From: Mariprofundus sp. KV | Lineage (GTDB): Bacteria; Pseudomonadota; Zetaproteobacteria; Mariprofundales; Mariprofundaceae | Direction: 5' to 3' | DNA length: 64,000 nt | Assembly: GCF_013387475.1 (NCBI RefSeq) | Contig: NZ_VWNB01000010.1 | Coordinates: 1 to 64,000 of the forward strand | Shown here: in pieces, positions 9,546 through 18,434 of the stretch | Numbering within the stretch: position 1 is the first letter of the stretch | Layout of the letters: the number at the start of each line of letters is the position of its first letter | Notes under the pieces: generated by a model | The model's input: only the letters and a program-made list of their open reading frames with translations | What the model was told of the DNA's origin: nothing | Databases searched by the model: none | Made by a program: the position numbers and the translations under genes

Positions 9546-10448
9546 TTACTCCGGTCTCTTTCTGGCCCTTGGGTGGGTCTGATCATAGACCTCAGTGAGT
9601 TTGGCGATATCGAGATGGGTATAGCGCTCGGTGGTGGCCAGCGACGCATGGCCGAGCAGCTCCTGAATGGCGCGCAGGTCGACGCCGCCGGCCAGCAGGT
9701 GGGTGGCAAAGGAGTGACGCAGGCGATGCGGCGTCACTGAGATATCAGCCCCATTCTCCAGCGCCCGATCTTTGAGCATACGCTGCACACTGCGCACCGA
9801 TAAGCGCTTACCGAAACGATTGAGAAACACTGCCGGCTCTTCCGCTGCTGCGCTGCGCTCGGCGAGATAAGCCTGCACATAGTCAACCGCCCCATCCGGA
9901 AGCGGTACAATGCGCTCCTTGCGCCCCTTGCCAAATACACGCAGCTCGAGTTGATGCAGATCAATATCGTGCAGGTTCAGACCCACCACTTCAGAGACAC
10001 GCAAACCACAGCCGTACATCACCGCCAGCAGCGCCAGATCACGCAGTTCACTGCTGCGATCGCTGCTCTGCATCAGGGCTGCGGTCTGCTCCGGTGGCAG
10101 CGTGCGTGGAAGTCGCTTGGGCTTTTTGGGCGGGCGCACCCCTACCGCCACATTGGTTTTACACCAGTGGGCCTGCACAGCAGCATCAAAGAAGCTGGAG
10201 AGGGCAGAGAGACGTCTGGCCAGCGTGGAGGCAGCAAGGCCAGAGGCGTGGCCGGAAACCAGCCAATCCTGTACCTGCATACGGGTGATCTGGCTTAGTG
10301 ACCGATCACCGGAAAAATCTATAAAACGGGCAAGATCGCGCCGATAGGCGGCGACAGTATGTTCAGATGCCAGGCGAACATCGGCCAGCTCCTGCAGGAA
10401 CTGTTCAACCGCCTCTTGCAGAGAGGGATCAGTGACCGCTGCCTGCAC
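9546..10448 (-). CDS. xerC: XerC-type tyrosine recombinase
   Basis: Site-specific recombinase that, with XerD, resolves chromosome dimers at dif before division. An N-terminal SAM-like core-binding domain (about residues 5-95) is followed by the catalytic domain: Arg in YGCGLRVSEV, HRLRHSFATH (His-x-x-Arg), the later His in ELLGHASL, and the nucleophile Tyr in TTERYTH. I take GTG 10448 as the start, giving 300 residues, the usual XerC length; the longer open frame to 10697 is only the shadow of the neighbouring gene. It overlaps the end of the DUF484-GGDEF gene by 20 bases. DUF484 next to xerC is a common proteobacterial arrangement and supports XerC over XerD. Confidence 0.92.
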   Translation of the reverse strand: MQAAVTDPSLQEAVEQFLQELADVRLASEHTVAAYRRDLARFIDFSGDRSLSQITRMQVQDWLVSGHASGLAASTLARRLSALSSFFDAAVQAHWCKTNVAVGVRPPKKPKRLPRTLPPEQTAALMQSSDRSSELRDLALLAVMYGCGLRVSEVVGLNLHDIDLHQLELRVFGKGRKERIVPLPDGAVDYVQAYLAERSAAAEEPAVFLNRFGKRLSVRSVQRMLKDRALENGADISVTPHRLRHSFATHLLAGGVDLRAIQELLGHASLATTERYTHLDIAKLTEVYDQTHPRARKRPE

Positions 10449-11544
10449 CTGAGTCGGCCACTTCAAAGCGGTTACCGCCGAGCGCCTTGGCGACGTACAT
10501 CGCCTGATCCGCCAGAGCGACCAGCTGCTTAACTGCCAGGTCCTGATCGGAAGATGAAAAAGCCACTCCGATACTGATGGTGATCGATTCACCCTCCAGC
10601 AGGGAACTCTCAGCAACCTCAGCAACGGCCTGTTCAGCAATTTCACGCGCCTTATCTGCTGAGCAACCCGGTAGCAACAGTACAAACTCATCACCACCCA
10701 TGCGAATCAACGGATCATTGGAGCGCACATGCTGGCGCAGCGCCTGACTGACCATGCTCAGCACCGCATCCCCGGACTCATGACCCAGTCGATCATTCAA
10801 GCCTTTAAAGTGATCAACATCCGCATAGATGCAGGCAACTTTGGTCTCTCCGAACCACTGGGATAGCGGCTGATGGCTGTGAGGCTGCAGAAAACGGCGA
10901 TTATGGCTGCCGGTCAACGTATCAGTGACCGAGAGTCGGGCCAGATGTTCACGCGCCACTGCATGCTCCAGTGTTAAACCCACCACCTGAGCCAGATGCT
11001 GCAGAAAATCACTGCTCTGATCGGGTGCAAAGCGATCCCGATCAATGGAGCCGACACCGAGCACACCAAACGGTTTCTCAGCATCACCCAGCGGCAGCAG
11101 TGCCAGGGAACCGAGATGCTGATCCTGAGAATCGAGCCAGTCAAAAGCGTTATCGGCAGAGAGCTGAATCAGCCAGGCCGGTTTGCGACCAATGCCCATC
11201 TGCCTGATCTCATCCTTCTCCACCCAGACCAGGTCACGCTCAGAGAGAGAATCGAGCTTATGACCACCGATAAAGCTGGAGCGATCAAGCCAGAAACGGA
11301 CAAAATCAAGTTCAAAACCTGAACGCAGACCTCGCAACAGGGTGAAACAGAGATCTTCCGGATCGGTAGATTTGAGCACCTGCGACTCCAGCTCAAACAT
11401 GCGCGAGAAGAGGCGCTCATTCTGGCGCAAGCGCTGCATCACCTCCGCGACATAACTTTTAAGCTCCCTGTTCTCATCGGCCAGCTGCTGAAAACGGCGT
11501 GTGGAGAGATCCTCCACCTTGGATACTACCCCCTTCTCACTCAT
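10429..11544 (-). CDS. DUF484 (GAF-like) - GGDEF diguanylate cyclase
   Basis: Predicted cytoplasmic enzyme making cyclic di-GMP from two GTP. The N-terminal 45 residues look coiled-coil, then a GAF-like DUF484 domain (about 50-200) and a GGDEF domain (about 205-360). The active-site GGDEF is intact, and the RSND inhibitory I-site lies exactly five residues before it, so product feedback is expected. ATG 11544 overlaps the TGA of the upstream L,D-transpeptidase gene as ATGA; an in-frame ATG 11 codons earlier is less likely. DUF484 proteins are usually stand-alone beside xerC; fusion to GGDEF links this locus to c-di-GMP signalling. Confidence 0.88.
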   Translation of the reverse strand: MSEKGVVSKVEDLSTRRFQQLADENRELKSYVAEVMQRLRQNERLFSRMFELESQVLKSTDPEDLCFTLLRGLRSGFELDFVRFWLDRSSFIGGHKLDSLSERDLVWVEKDEIRQMGIGRKPAWLIQLSADNAFDWLDSQDQHLGSLALLPLGDAEKPFGVLGVGSIDRDRFAPDQSSDFLQHLAQVVGLTLEHAVAREHLARLSVTDTLTGSHNRRFLQPHSHQPLSQWFGETKVACIYADVDHFKGLNDRLGHESGDAVLSMVSQALRQHVRSNDPLIRMGGDEFVLLLPGCSADKAREIAEQAVAEVAESSLLEGESITISIGVAFSSSDQDLAVKQLVALADQAMYVAKALGGNRFEVADSGAGSGH

Positions 11545-12824
11545 CGTTTCAGACTCTCCTCCAGCAAAATTTTCCACGGGCTGGATTTGGAGTCACGTGC
11601 CAGATAGAGGCGTTTACGCCCCTGATCAGCATAGTTACTGGAGCGGTAATGCTGGTCAAACTCAGCCAGAACCACCTCCCCCTCAGGCCAGCGCGTTGGA
11701 TCACGCATCAGTGTAAAGTTGCTAAACTCCACCTCTACAAATGCTTTATTGGCATTGACCCGTCGCTTGTAGGATTTCCAGGCTTTCAGATCACGTTGGC
11801 CTGAACGGAAGTCGCGATGGTAGTGCGAGAGGTAGGCTTCACTGTCGAGTGATGTCCAATCCTGTTTCCAGGCTTCGATATCCCTCTTTACAGAGTCCAG
11901 CAGGGTCTGCTTTTCCAGATCGCGATCAAATTCGAAATTCTCTCCGGCAATCACCCAGCTTCGCTTAAGCTTCACCAGACTGGCAACCCTGGTCAGGCTG
12001 GTGTTAGAGAGCGAGAAGCAGCCGCGTGTATCCTGAGGTGGGCGACGGCTGACATCCATCGGATAGCCATGCAGCCAGATGCCATAACCATCCTTATTGT
12101 GCAGCCTATCCAGCTCGTTGGGATAATCGATAGGAAAAGCGACCGGGCCATAGCGGGACTCCAGCTCTTTTCCCTGCAGTTTTTTAATGAAGCGGTAGAT
12201 GCCATTGGGTGTTTTACCATCGCCCTGCCGCTGCTTATCACCCGCCACAGAACCGGTCACCACATACTCATCAGCGATTTTCTTCAACTGCCCGTCTGCA
12301 GCCGGTTGATAAATATAGAGCCGGTTACGTGCCTTATCGAACATGAAGATATTCTCCACATCCGGCCCCGGCAGCAGAATATCCAGAGGATTACCTGAAA
12401 CCTCATTGACCTTATCGATAAAGGAGTTCAAGCGCGCATCCGCCTCGCCAAGGCCACGATTAAGATCAGCTGAGGCGAGCATCTCCTCCTCTCCGACATT
12501 GCCGCCAAAGCTACCCGCTTCACGCATGGCATGGATCGCCTGCTGTCGATGCGCTTCGGCTTCAAGCAGTGCAACCAGCGGATCCCTGCTTTTGGCAGAG
12601 TCGAGCAGCGCCAGCGCCTCTCCGGGGTGGTCGCCTTTCAGGGCTGCGGTTGCCTGCAGAATGGTACGCTCCTGATGAGAGAGCTTCTGAACTGCGGCAT
12701 GATTGCCCTCTTTGAGAATCTTCGAGGCGTAGGCCAGTTGATCGGGCTCAGCCTGCGCTGCCAACGGCATGGTCAGCAGCGAACCGAGCAGAGACAGGTA
12801 AAAAAGATTAATTCGAAAGTTCAT
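11541..12824 (-). CDS. exported L,D-transpeptidase (YkuD) with C-terminal NTF2-like domain
   Basis: Periplasmic enzyme that builds 3-3 peptidoglycan crosslinks or attaches proteins to the wall. A signal peptide (MNFRINLFYLSLLGSLLTMP, then LAAQA) is followed by a helical N-terminal region. The YkuD core lies at about residues 155-290, with the catalytic His in IWLHGYPMD and the catalytic Cys in DTRGCFSLS. The last 110 residues form an NTF2-like domain (DIEAWKQDWTSLDSEAY...) that is clearly related to the C-terminus of the next gene upstream. ATG 12824 is chosen because the signal peptide begins there. It overlaps the TPR gene by 17 bases and the GGDEF gene by 4, so the three are probably co-translated. 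Confidence 0.9.
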   Translation of the reverse strand: MNFRINLFYLSLLGSLLTMPLAAQAEPDQLAYASKILKEGNHAAVQKLSHQERTILQATAALKGDHPGEALALLDSAKSRDPLVALLEAEAHRQQAIHAMREAGSFGGNVGEEEMLASADLNRGLGEADARLNSFIDKVNEVSGNPLDILLPGPDVENIFMFDKARNRLYIYQPAADGQLKKIADEYVVTGSVAGDKQRQGDGKTPNGIYRFIKKLQGKELESRYGPVAFPIDYPNELDRLHNKDGYGIWLHGYPMDVSRRPPQDTRGCFSLSNTSLTRVASLVKLKRSWVIAGENFEFDRDLEKQTLLDSVKRDIEAWKQDWTSLDSEAYLSHYHRDFRSGQRDLKAWKSYKRRVNANKAFVEVEFSNFTLMRDPTRWPEGEVVLAEFDQHYRSSNYADQGRKRLYLARDSKSSPWKILLEESLKR

Positions 12825-13734
12825 GCGTAATTTTCCAGCGCTCTCCAACCCTCTTCAGCAGTAGCTCTTTTTGATTGTTACTCTGAAAGGAGTCAGCAAT
12901 GAAATTCTGCAAAAACACAGCCTTGATCTCTCCTGCGGCAACTTCACTGACCACGATATTGTTGATTGTGACATTGATGAAGGAGCGCTTGCTGATGACC
13001 GCCTGCTTATAGGCTTTCCACTCTGCCACTGAATCGAAATTGCTGCCGGGATCAAAATCGGCTGCGTAAGCAGCAAAATAGGCATCCAGATCGCGGCTGC
13101 TCCACGCTATGCGCCAGGCCTCAATCGCAGCCAGTGCCTGATCAGAGGGAGAGGATGCATCAGTTGCAGCCACAACCGGCTCACGCTTTGTCTCAACATT
13201 CAGATGCTCCGTCGGGGTCTGTTGCACCGTTGCCGGCTTGCGAATCAGCAACAGGTTCTCATAACGGCTTCTAAGCTGTGCATTCTCGCGTTGCGAGAGG
13301 GCCTCTTTATAGGAGCGCGCTGCAAGTTTCACATACAGATCACCGATGTTCTCATGTGCAGTGACATAATCCGGATTCAGCTTAAGCGATGCCTCCAGCT
13401 CCCTGACCGCTGCGGTCAGGTTGCCCATCTCATTGTAGATCACGGCCAGATTGTTATGTGGCTCGGCGAGTTCGGGCTGCAGCTGCACCACCTTGCCAAA
13501 GGCGGCAATGGCATCGTCAAAATGGCGTTTTCTAGCCTGCGTCACACCGAGCAGAAACCACGCCTGATACGCATCGGGATGCTCCTGGACAGCGCGCTTA
13601 AGCACACTGATAGCGGCAAGATCCTTACCCTCGGAAATAAGCCCTTCAGCCGTAGCAACAGGCGCCTTCTCAGCCAGAGAAACAGCTGGTGAAACAACAA
13701 CAAGAAGTGCGAAAATCAGGCTTTTAAGTGACAT
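12808..13734 (-). CDS. exported TPR protein with C-terminal NTF2-like domain
   Basis: Secreted scaffold-like protein. A signal peptide (first 21 residues, ending SLAEK) precedes three or so tetratricopeptide repeats at about residues 35-140 (AYQAWFLLGVTQARKRHFDD; PHNNLAVIYNEMGN; AHENIGDLYVKLA). A variable linker leads to an NTF2-like domain at about 195-305 (AIEAWRIAWSSRDLDAYFAA...). The same domain closes the L,D-transpeptidase encoded immediately downstream, with which it overlaps by 17 bases. I infer that the two act together in the periplasm, perhaps as enzyme and targeting or activation partner. No catalytic motif is visible here. Confidence 0.85.
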   Translation of the reverse strand: MSLKSLIFALLVVVSPAVSLAEKAPVATAEGLISEGKDLAAISVLKRAVQEHPDAYQAWFLLGVTQARKRHFDDAIAAFGKVVQLQPELAEPHNNLAVIYNEMGNLTAAVRELEASLKLNPDYVTAHENIGDLYVKLAARSYKEALSQRENAQLRSRYENLLLIRKPATVQQTPTEHLNVETKREPVVAATDASSPSDQALAAIEAWRIAWSSRDLDAYFAAYAADFDPGSNFDSVAEWKAYKQAVISKRSFINVTINNIVVSEVAAGEIKAVFLQNFIADSFQSNNQKELLLKRVGERWKITHELSN

Positions 13735-13784
13735 GTGAACATCGTAACGGCATTCGAAAAAGGAACAAGTTCTATCTGCTTTGT

Positions 13785-14396
13785 TTACTGTGTTTCTTCT
13801 CTGTTTGCAGCCGGCAAGGTGCCACCTGAAAGCACCAGCTTCATCCCCTCTTCCACGCTCATCTCGAGAGGGACAATCTCTGCAACATCAACAAACAGCA
13901 ACCAGCCGGTAGTCGGCATAGGTGTGGAAGGGACAAAGACCGAGATGCGCTGCTGCCGGGCTCCATGCATCAGAACCGCCATCTCACCGGTAACAAAACC
14001 GATGACCATGGTTGATCTGTCGGGAAACGGGACCATTACCACCCGCTCAAAAGCCTTGGCGTTATCACTTAACGTCGCCTCAAAGAGCTGCCGGGTCGCC
14101 TTATAGATCGTGCGCACCAGTGGAATACGCTCCATGATACGATCAATCCACCGCATCAGTTGATTACCGATAAAATGGGTTGTAACCATACCGATGAGAA
14201 TAATGAACAGAACAGCAAGAACGACACCCAGCCCCGGAATATCGATACCAACCAGCGCCTCCGGCCTGTATTGCGACGGCAGCAATGCAATTGCCGCATC
14301 AGAGAGTTCAATCAACCAGTTGATCAGGGCAACGGTAACCAGAAGGGGGGCAAGCGCCACAATGCCTGCCAGCAGATATCGGCGTAGTGCTGCCAT
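13785..14396 (-). CDS. DUF502 family inner-membrane protein
   Basis: Predicted membrane protein of the DUF502 family, function not established. Two transmembrane helices occur in the first 80 residues (LLAGIVALAPLLVTVALINW and GVVLAVLFIILIGMVTTHFI). A soluble domain follows with the family-typical IPLVRTIYKATRQLFE, VVMVPFPDRSTMVIGFVTG and VFVPSTPMPTTGWLLFV. The 203-residue length is usual. Its ATG shares one base with the TAA of the deacetylase gene (TAATG), so it is translationally coupled to that envelope gene. Confidence 0.9.
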   Translation of the reverse strand: MAALRRYLLAGIVALAPLLVTVALINWLIELSDAAIALLPSQYRPEALVGIDIPGLGVVLAVLFIILIGMVTTHFIGNQLMRWIDRIMERIPLVRTIYKATRQLFEATLSDNAKAFERVVMVPFPDRSTMVIGFVTGEMAVLMHGARQQRISVFVPSTPMPTTGWLLFVDVAEIVPLEMSVEEGMKLVLSGGTLPAANREETQ

Positions 14397-15325
14397 TAAA
14401 ACCGCTCCTCTGTGCTCAACTTCGCCTGCACTGCAGCATCACCACCACGCAGCAGTTGGGCGACAGGAATCAGGCTATCCAGTCTTTCTGCGCTGAGCTG
14501 CGCCTCAAGAAAGGCCACAGTCTCCCTGTGTGGATGGCCGATCACCAGACAGCGATAGCCCTTGGCCAGACAGGCCTCAGCCTTCTGCCAGGCAGCCTGC
14601 ATCGCCTCAGGTGCCAGATCGTGATCGAGAAAGATCTGTCTGGATGCCCACGGAAGATCCATCGCTTGTGCCATATCTGCAGCGACACTTTTATGGCTGG
14701 TTTTGGAGTCGACAAAAAAGAGCTCCTTCTCCCGGCAAACCTGCATCACCCAGCGCATCGGCTCGGCCAGCTCGGTCAGATATGAGCCCATGTGGTTGTT
14801 GACCCCTTCGACATAAGGCACCTGCGCAAGCCCCTTAAGAAAGGTCTCACGCAGCTGCTCTCTATCCATCTTTTCATGCAGAAAATAGGAGGTCATTTTT
14901 TTCCGGTACTTCTCCGATGCCGGCTCCATCGGCAGATGCAGCATCACCATCTGGCCACTCTCATGGGCCAGTGTTGCCGATGCTTCTGCATAGGGGGCAT
15001 CGGGAATCACGGCGATCGCCACAGGTACGGAGAGCTTGAGGATGCGCTGTAGTGCAGACAGGTCGTAACCGACATCATCAACAATCAGCGCCAGCCCAGA
15101 CTCTACACGCTGCAAGGTTGGCCGCACCGGCTCCTCCACCACATCAGGAGTTACATCCGGCACAACAATTTTCGGCATCACCGGCTTTTCAACACGCGGT
15201 TTAAGCGCATCTCCGGAGAGGCGGCTCTGATCCGATGGCTTCAATACCGTGATAAGCAGCAGTACCCCCAGCAGCAAAACCAGCGTCAGCGCCAGCCACT
15301 TGGGCAGTTGCTTTTTTCGACTCAT
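14396..15325 (-). CDS. divergent polysaccharide deacetylase family protein (YibQ-like)
   Basis: Envelope protein of the divergent polysaccharide deacetylase (DUF610/YibQ) family, whose substrate is not established. One N-terminal signal anchor (ALTLVLLLGVLLLITVLK) is followed by a low-complexity linker and the barrel at about residues 75-305. Family landmarks are GLALIVDDVGYD, VMLHLPMEP, EGVNNHMGSYLT and FFVDSKTS. In proteobacteria this gene often follows envC and ctpA, exactly as here (envC, ctpA-like, then this gene, all on the minus strand), which supports a role in cell-wall maintenance or daughter-cell separation. Start at ATG 15325; a 44-base spacer separates it from the protease gene. 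Confidence 0.9.
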   Translation of the reverse strand: MSRKKQLPKWLALTLVLLLGVLLLITVLKPSDQSRLSGDALKPRVEKPVMPKIVVPDVTPDVVEEPVRPTLQRVESGLALIVDDVGYDLSALQRILKLSVPVAIAVIPDAPYAEASATLAHESGQMVMLHLPMEPASEKYRKKMTSYFLHEKMDREQLRETFLKGLAQVPYVEGVNNHMGSYLTELAEPMRWVMQVCREKELFFVDSKTSHKSVAADMAQAMDLPWASRQIFLDHDLAPEAMQAAWQKAEACLAKGYRCLVIGHPHRETVAFLEAQLSAERLDSLIPVAQLLRGGDAAVQAKLSTEERF

Positions 15326-15369
15326 AATGTGATCAGGCTTCTCGATGTTGCTACCCCGGTTAACAACGC

Positions 15370-16698
15370 TTAACCGCGCAGTACATGTAACCCTCTAAGC
15401 AGATCCAGAGCACGCTGCAGCTGGGTATCAAGCTTCAGACGCTCCTGCATCACTTCACTCGGCCCTTCGCCCAGCTCCTCGCTCTTCTTCTTTTTATCCT
15501 TGCCGTTACCGTTGGCCAGATGGCCCTTCAGGTTGCGCTCAGAAACCGCATTGGAGGCACGTTTGCTGGCCTCTTCATCCCGTTTCAACACAACCTGCTC
15601 GACAAGGATATCCGGATCGATGCCGGTAGCCTGAATGGAGCGACCGCTTGGTGTGAAATAGAGAGCAGTCGTCACCTTGATCGCTGTGCCGTCATTCAGA
15701 GGCACAACCGACTGCACAGAGCCTTTACCGAAAGATTTGGTGCCCATGACAATAGCACGATGATGATCCTGTAGTGCACCACCGACAATTTCGGAGGCAG
15801 AGGCTGAACCGTTATTCATCAGCACCACCATCGGCAGACCATTCAGAATATCGCCAGGCTCAGCATCAAAGGAGAGGCTTTTACCGGCTCGTGATTTTGT
15901 ACTGACAATATTGCCCTTCTCAAGGAAGAGGTCGGAGACAGCTACCGCCTGATTAAGCAGTCCACCCGGGTTGTTACGCAGATCAAGCACCGCTCCGGAG
16001 AGCGTTCCTCCGGCACGCTTCTTCAACTCCCTGATCTGCTTGGAGAGCAGCTGTACGGTAGGCTGCTGGAACTGGGTGATGCGCAGGTAGGCATAACCGG
16101 GAGCCAGCATATCGCTCTTCACAGAGTTCACCTTGATAACAGCACGGGTAATCTTCACCTCAAGCGGTGCACTCTCACCCTCACGGAAGATCGTCAGCAT
16201 AATGCTGGTGCCCGGTTTGCCGCGCATCTTCTTAACCGCTTCCATCAGCGACATATCACGCGCCAGATCCTCATCAATCTTGATGATCAGATCACCGGCC
16301 ATAACGCCAGCCCGATCAGCAGGCGTATCCTCAATCGGAGAGACGATGCGAATACCACCTTCAGCCGACTGAATCTCAATACCCAAGCCACCAAACTCCC
16401 CTTTGGTATCGACATTCATCTGCTTGTACATATCTTTATCAAGGTAGGTGGAGTGGGGATCAAGGCTTAACAGCATCCCCGATAGCGCTCCGTCAATCAG
16501 CTGCTCGTCAGTGACCTCTTCAACATAAGCCTGGCGCACCATCTCCATCACCTGCGAAAACTTCTGCAGCTGCTGATAGTCGGTGGCAGCATTGGCCTGA
16601 CGATAACCATCTGTACCCGGCTGCCAGGCCATCACACCCGCACCCAGCAGGGCGATAGCGCCTGCGCCCAAAATCACTCGACGAAAATTTAAAGACAT
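15370..16698 (-). CDS. C-terminal processing peptidase, S41 family (CtpA/B-like)
   Basis: Periplasmic serine protease with a PDZ domain. A signal anchor lies at about residues 5-25. The PDZ region (GEFGGLGIEIQ... TPADRAGVMAGDLIIKID) is at about 95-175. The catalytic Ser lies in NGSASASEIV and the Lys in GTKSFGKGSVQ about 25 residues later; the substrate-positioning FTPSGRSIQ follows. The C-terminal tail is charged (GKDKKKKSEE). I choose ATG 16698 because GGAGA lies a few bases upstream; the ATG four codons earlier overlaps that ribosome site. It sits between envC and the YibQ-like gene, consistent with a role in processing division or peptidoglycan proteins. Confidence 0.93.
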   Translation of the reverse strand: MSLNFRRVILGAGAIALLGAGVMAWQPGTDGYRQANAATDYQQLQKFSQVMEMVRQAYVEEVTDEQLIDGALSGMLLSLDPHSTYLDKDMYKQMNVDTKGEFGGLGIEIQSAEGGIRIVSPIEDTPADRAGVMAGDLIIKIDEDLARDMSLMEAVKKMRGKPGTSIMLTIFREGESAPLEVKITRAVIKVNSVKSDMLAPGYAYLRITQFQQPTVQLLSKQIRELKKRAGGTLSGAVLDLRNNPGGLLNQAVAVSDLFLEKGNIVSTKSRAGKSLSFDAEPGDILNGLPMVVLMNNGSASASEIVGGALQDHHRAIVMGTKSFGKGSVQSVVPLNDGTAIKVTTALYFTPSGRSIQATGIDPDILVEQVVLKRDEEASKRASNAVSERNLKGHLANGNGKDKKKKSEELGEGPSEVMQERLKLDTQLQRALDLLRGLHVLRG

Positions 16699-16827
16699 AC
16701 CGTTCTCCATAAACCCAGCACAGGGTGGATTATCACTTCTCTTTTCACCGCACTACAGCTTGCACTGAGCGGGTTTCAAACTGACTTCTGGCTCCACCCC
16801 TGTATCAGCCAGCAGCATGCCAGCCGA

Positions 16828-17988
16828 TCAGCGCCGACACCAGCGTTTCGGATCTACGGCTTTACCGCGATCCCTGATTTCGAAATAGACGGCTACATTG
16901 TTGATCCAGCCGGTACTGCCTGCATCGGCTATTGTCTCATTCTCCTCCACCCAGTCACCCAACTGCTTGTAGAGCACGTCATTATGGGCATAAACACCGA
17001 GCAGTCCGTCGCCATAATCGACAATGGTCATTAGCCCGAAACCACCAAACCAGTCAGCATAACGCACCTGCCCGGAAGCCATAGCCCGCACTTCGCGGAA
17101 ATTTGATTTCGGTTTGAGCTGCACCCCCTGCAGGGTCGGCATGGAGGGGGATGGCCGCGAACCGAAGCTTGCAATAATATTGCCCGGCAGTGGCCACTTC
17201 AGTCGCCCTTTGCGCTTACGGATCTGCTGATCTGAGGTTGAAGACTTCTCAATCGCCAGCAGCCCTTCGCTCATATCATCAAGCAGCCGCAGCAGCGCCT
17301 TCTCTTCACGCGCCAGCTGCAGGTCGCGACTCTTTTTTGAGGCAACCTCCTGGCGTACCCGATTGAGCATGCCACGTTTGTCACTCACACGCGCAGCGAG
17401 CTGACTTTCAACCTGTTGCCTCTGCTGGTAAAGCACCTCAAGCTGATCACGTTGCTGTTGAAGATCTATTTCAACCTGTGCCAGCTCTTTTACCGATCTG
17501 ATATAGGCGTGGCGATCCTCTTCCTGAGAGTGCATCACCACATTGAGCAGATAACGCCGATGCGGAATGTCACTGACCGGCACCCCGGTAAAAATGCCCA
17601 TCCATTCAGAGGTACGACTACTGCGCTGCCAGGCTGCCACTGTCTCATCCAGCATCAGCTTTTTCAGCGCTTGAATATGGCCTTTAAGCTGGCTGCGCTG
17701 CCTTTTCAGATCAGCAAGTCGCTGATCTGCAGCCTGCACCTGCGCCTGCACACTACGACTGGCTTTGCGCGCCTCAATCAAGGCTGAATCGAGTGTCCTC
17801 AGCTCGCGACCGATACCGCCCATCTGCCCTTCAAGCTGACTGCGCACCCGACTCAAACGTTGCCGTTCAGCCTTGATCTTCTCGATTTTTGACTGCGTAG
17901 CCGCACCTGCAGCAACAGCATCAGGTGCTGCAGCAGACGACAACAGCAGCGCCAGCACAACAAGGGGCAGAGAGGGCCAGTATCTCAT
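16828..17988 (-). CDS. envC: EnvC-type murein hydrolase activator
   Basis: Periplasmic activator of N-acetylmuramyl-L-alanine amidases at the division site. A signal peptide (first 27 residues) is followed by a long coiled coil (about 30-250; repeated Gln/Arg-rich heptads) and a LytM/M23 domain (about 265-385). The metal ligands of active M23 peptidases are lost: the first His is replaced in TLQGVQLKPKS, and the HxH position reads VYFEIRD. This matches EnvC, whose LytM domain is catalytically dead and binds FtsEX-regulated amidases. The C-terminus (GKAVDPKRW) is close to the EnvC end I know. The ATG overlaps the rlmH stop by 4 bases. Confidence 0.9.
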   Translation of the reverse strand: MRYWPSLPLVVLALLLSSAAAPDAVAAGAATQSKIEKIKAERQRLSRVRSQLEGQMGGIGRELRTLDSALIEARKASRSVQAQVQAADQRLADLKRQRSQLKGHIQALKKLMLDETVAAWQRSSRTSEWMGIFTGVPVSDIPHRRYLLNVVMHSQEEDRHAYIRSVKELAQVEIDLQQQRDQLEVLYQQRQQVESQLAARVSDKRGMLNRVRQEVASKKSRDLQLAREEKALLRLLDDMSEGLLAIEKSSTSDQQIRKRKGRLKWPLPGNIIASFGSRPSPSMPTLQGVQLKPKSNFREVRAMASGQVRYADWFGGFGLMTIVDYGDGLLGVYAHNDVLYKQLGDWVEENETIADAGSTGWINNVAVYFEIRDRGKAVDPKRWCRR

Positions 17989-18434
17989 ACGCGGTGGTAA
18001 GGGTGACCCTGAATAATGGTAAATGCGCGATACAGCTGTTCAAGCACCACTGCCCGCACCAGCTGATGCGGCAGCGTCAATTTAGAGAGACTCCAGCAGG
18101 CTGAAGCGGCCCTGCGCACCTCATCAGAGACACCATCAGCACCACCTATAACAAAATCCTGCTGCGCATCCCCTTGCAGTGTCGCCATATGCGAAGCCCA
18201 CTGCTTGCTGCCATGCAGCGAACCATGCTCATCAAACAGCACAAAACCGGGTTTGGCCTGTTTGAGAATCTGCTTCGCCTCCTCCTGCTTGCGCTGGGCT
18301 ACCTGCTTACCACGCCCCTCCGGCAACTCAACAACCTGGCAGGGTGCAAAAGGTTTCAACCGTTCGAGGAAACGATCCTCGAAATCGGCGAGCTCGCGTG
18401 ATCCGCGTCCGACAACCAGCAGGCGTAACTTCAC
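17985..18434 (-). CDS. rlmH: RlmH, 23S rRNA pseudouridine-1915 N3-methyltransferase
   Basis: SPOUT-class methyltransferase acting on pseudouridine 1915 of 23S rRNA in the assembled 70S ribosome. Family landmarks are LDEHG-like FDEHGSLHGSKQWA, the knot region FVIGGADGVSDEV, and the C-terminal LEQLYRAFTIIQGHPYHR. The length of 149 residues is close to the usual 155. Both ends overlap neighbours by 4 bases (rsfS stop/ATG and stop/envC ATG), giving a tightly coupled rsfS-rlmH-envC unit. The rsfS-rlmH pair is a common bacterial arrangement. Confidence 0.97.
   Translation of the reverse strand: MKLRLLVVGRGSRELADFEDRFLERLKPFAPCQVVELPEGRGKQVAQRKQEEAKQILKQAKPGFVLFDEHGSLHGSKQWASHMATLQGDAQQDFVIGGADGVSDEVRRAASACWSLSKLTLPHQLVRAVVLEQLYRAFTIIQGHPYHRV

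Noticed and set aside
10449-10697. N-terminal extension of xerC
   Set aside because: The 83 extra residues are the out-of-frame copy of the GGDEF domain gene; XerC of normal length starts at GTG 10448.
16828-17988. Active M23 peptidase
   Set aside because: Metal-ligand positions are replaced, so an EnvC-type activator fits better.
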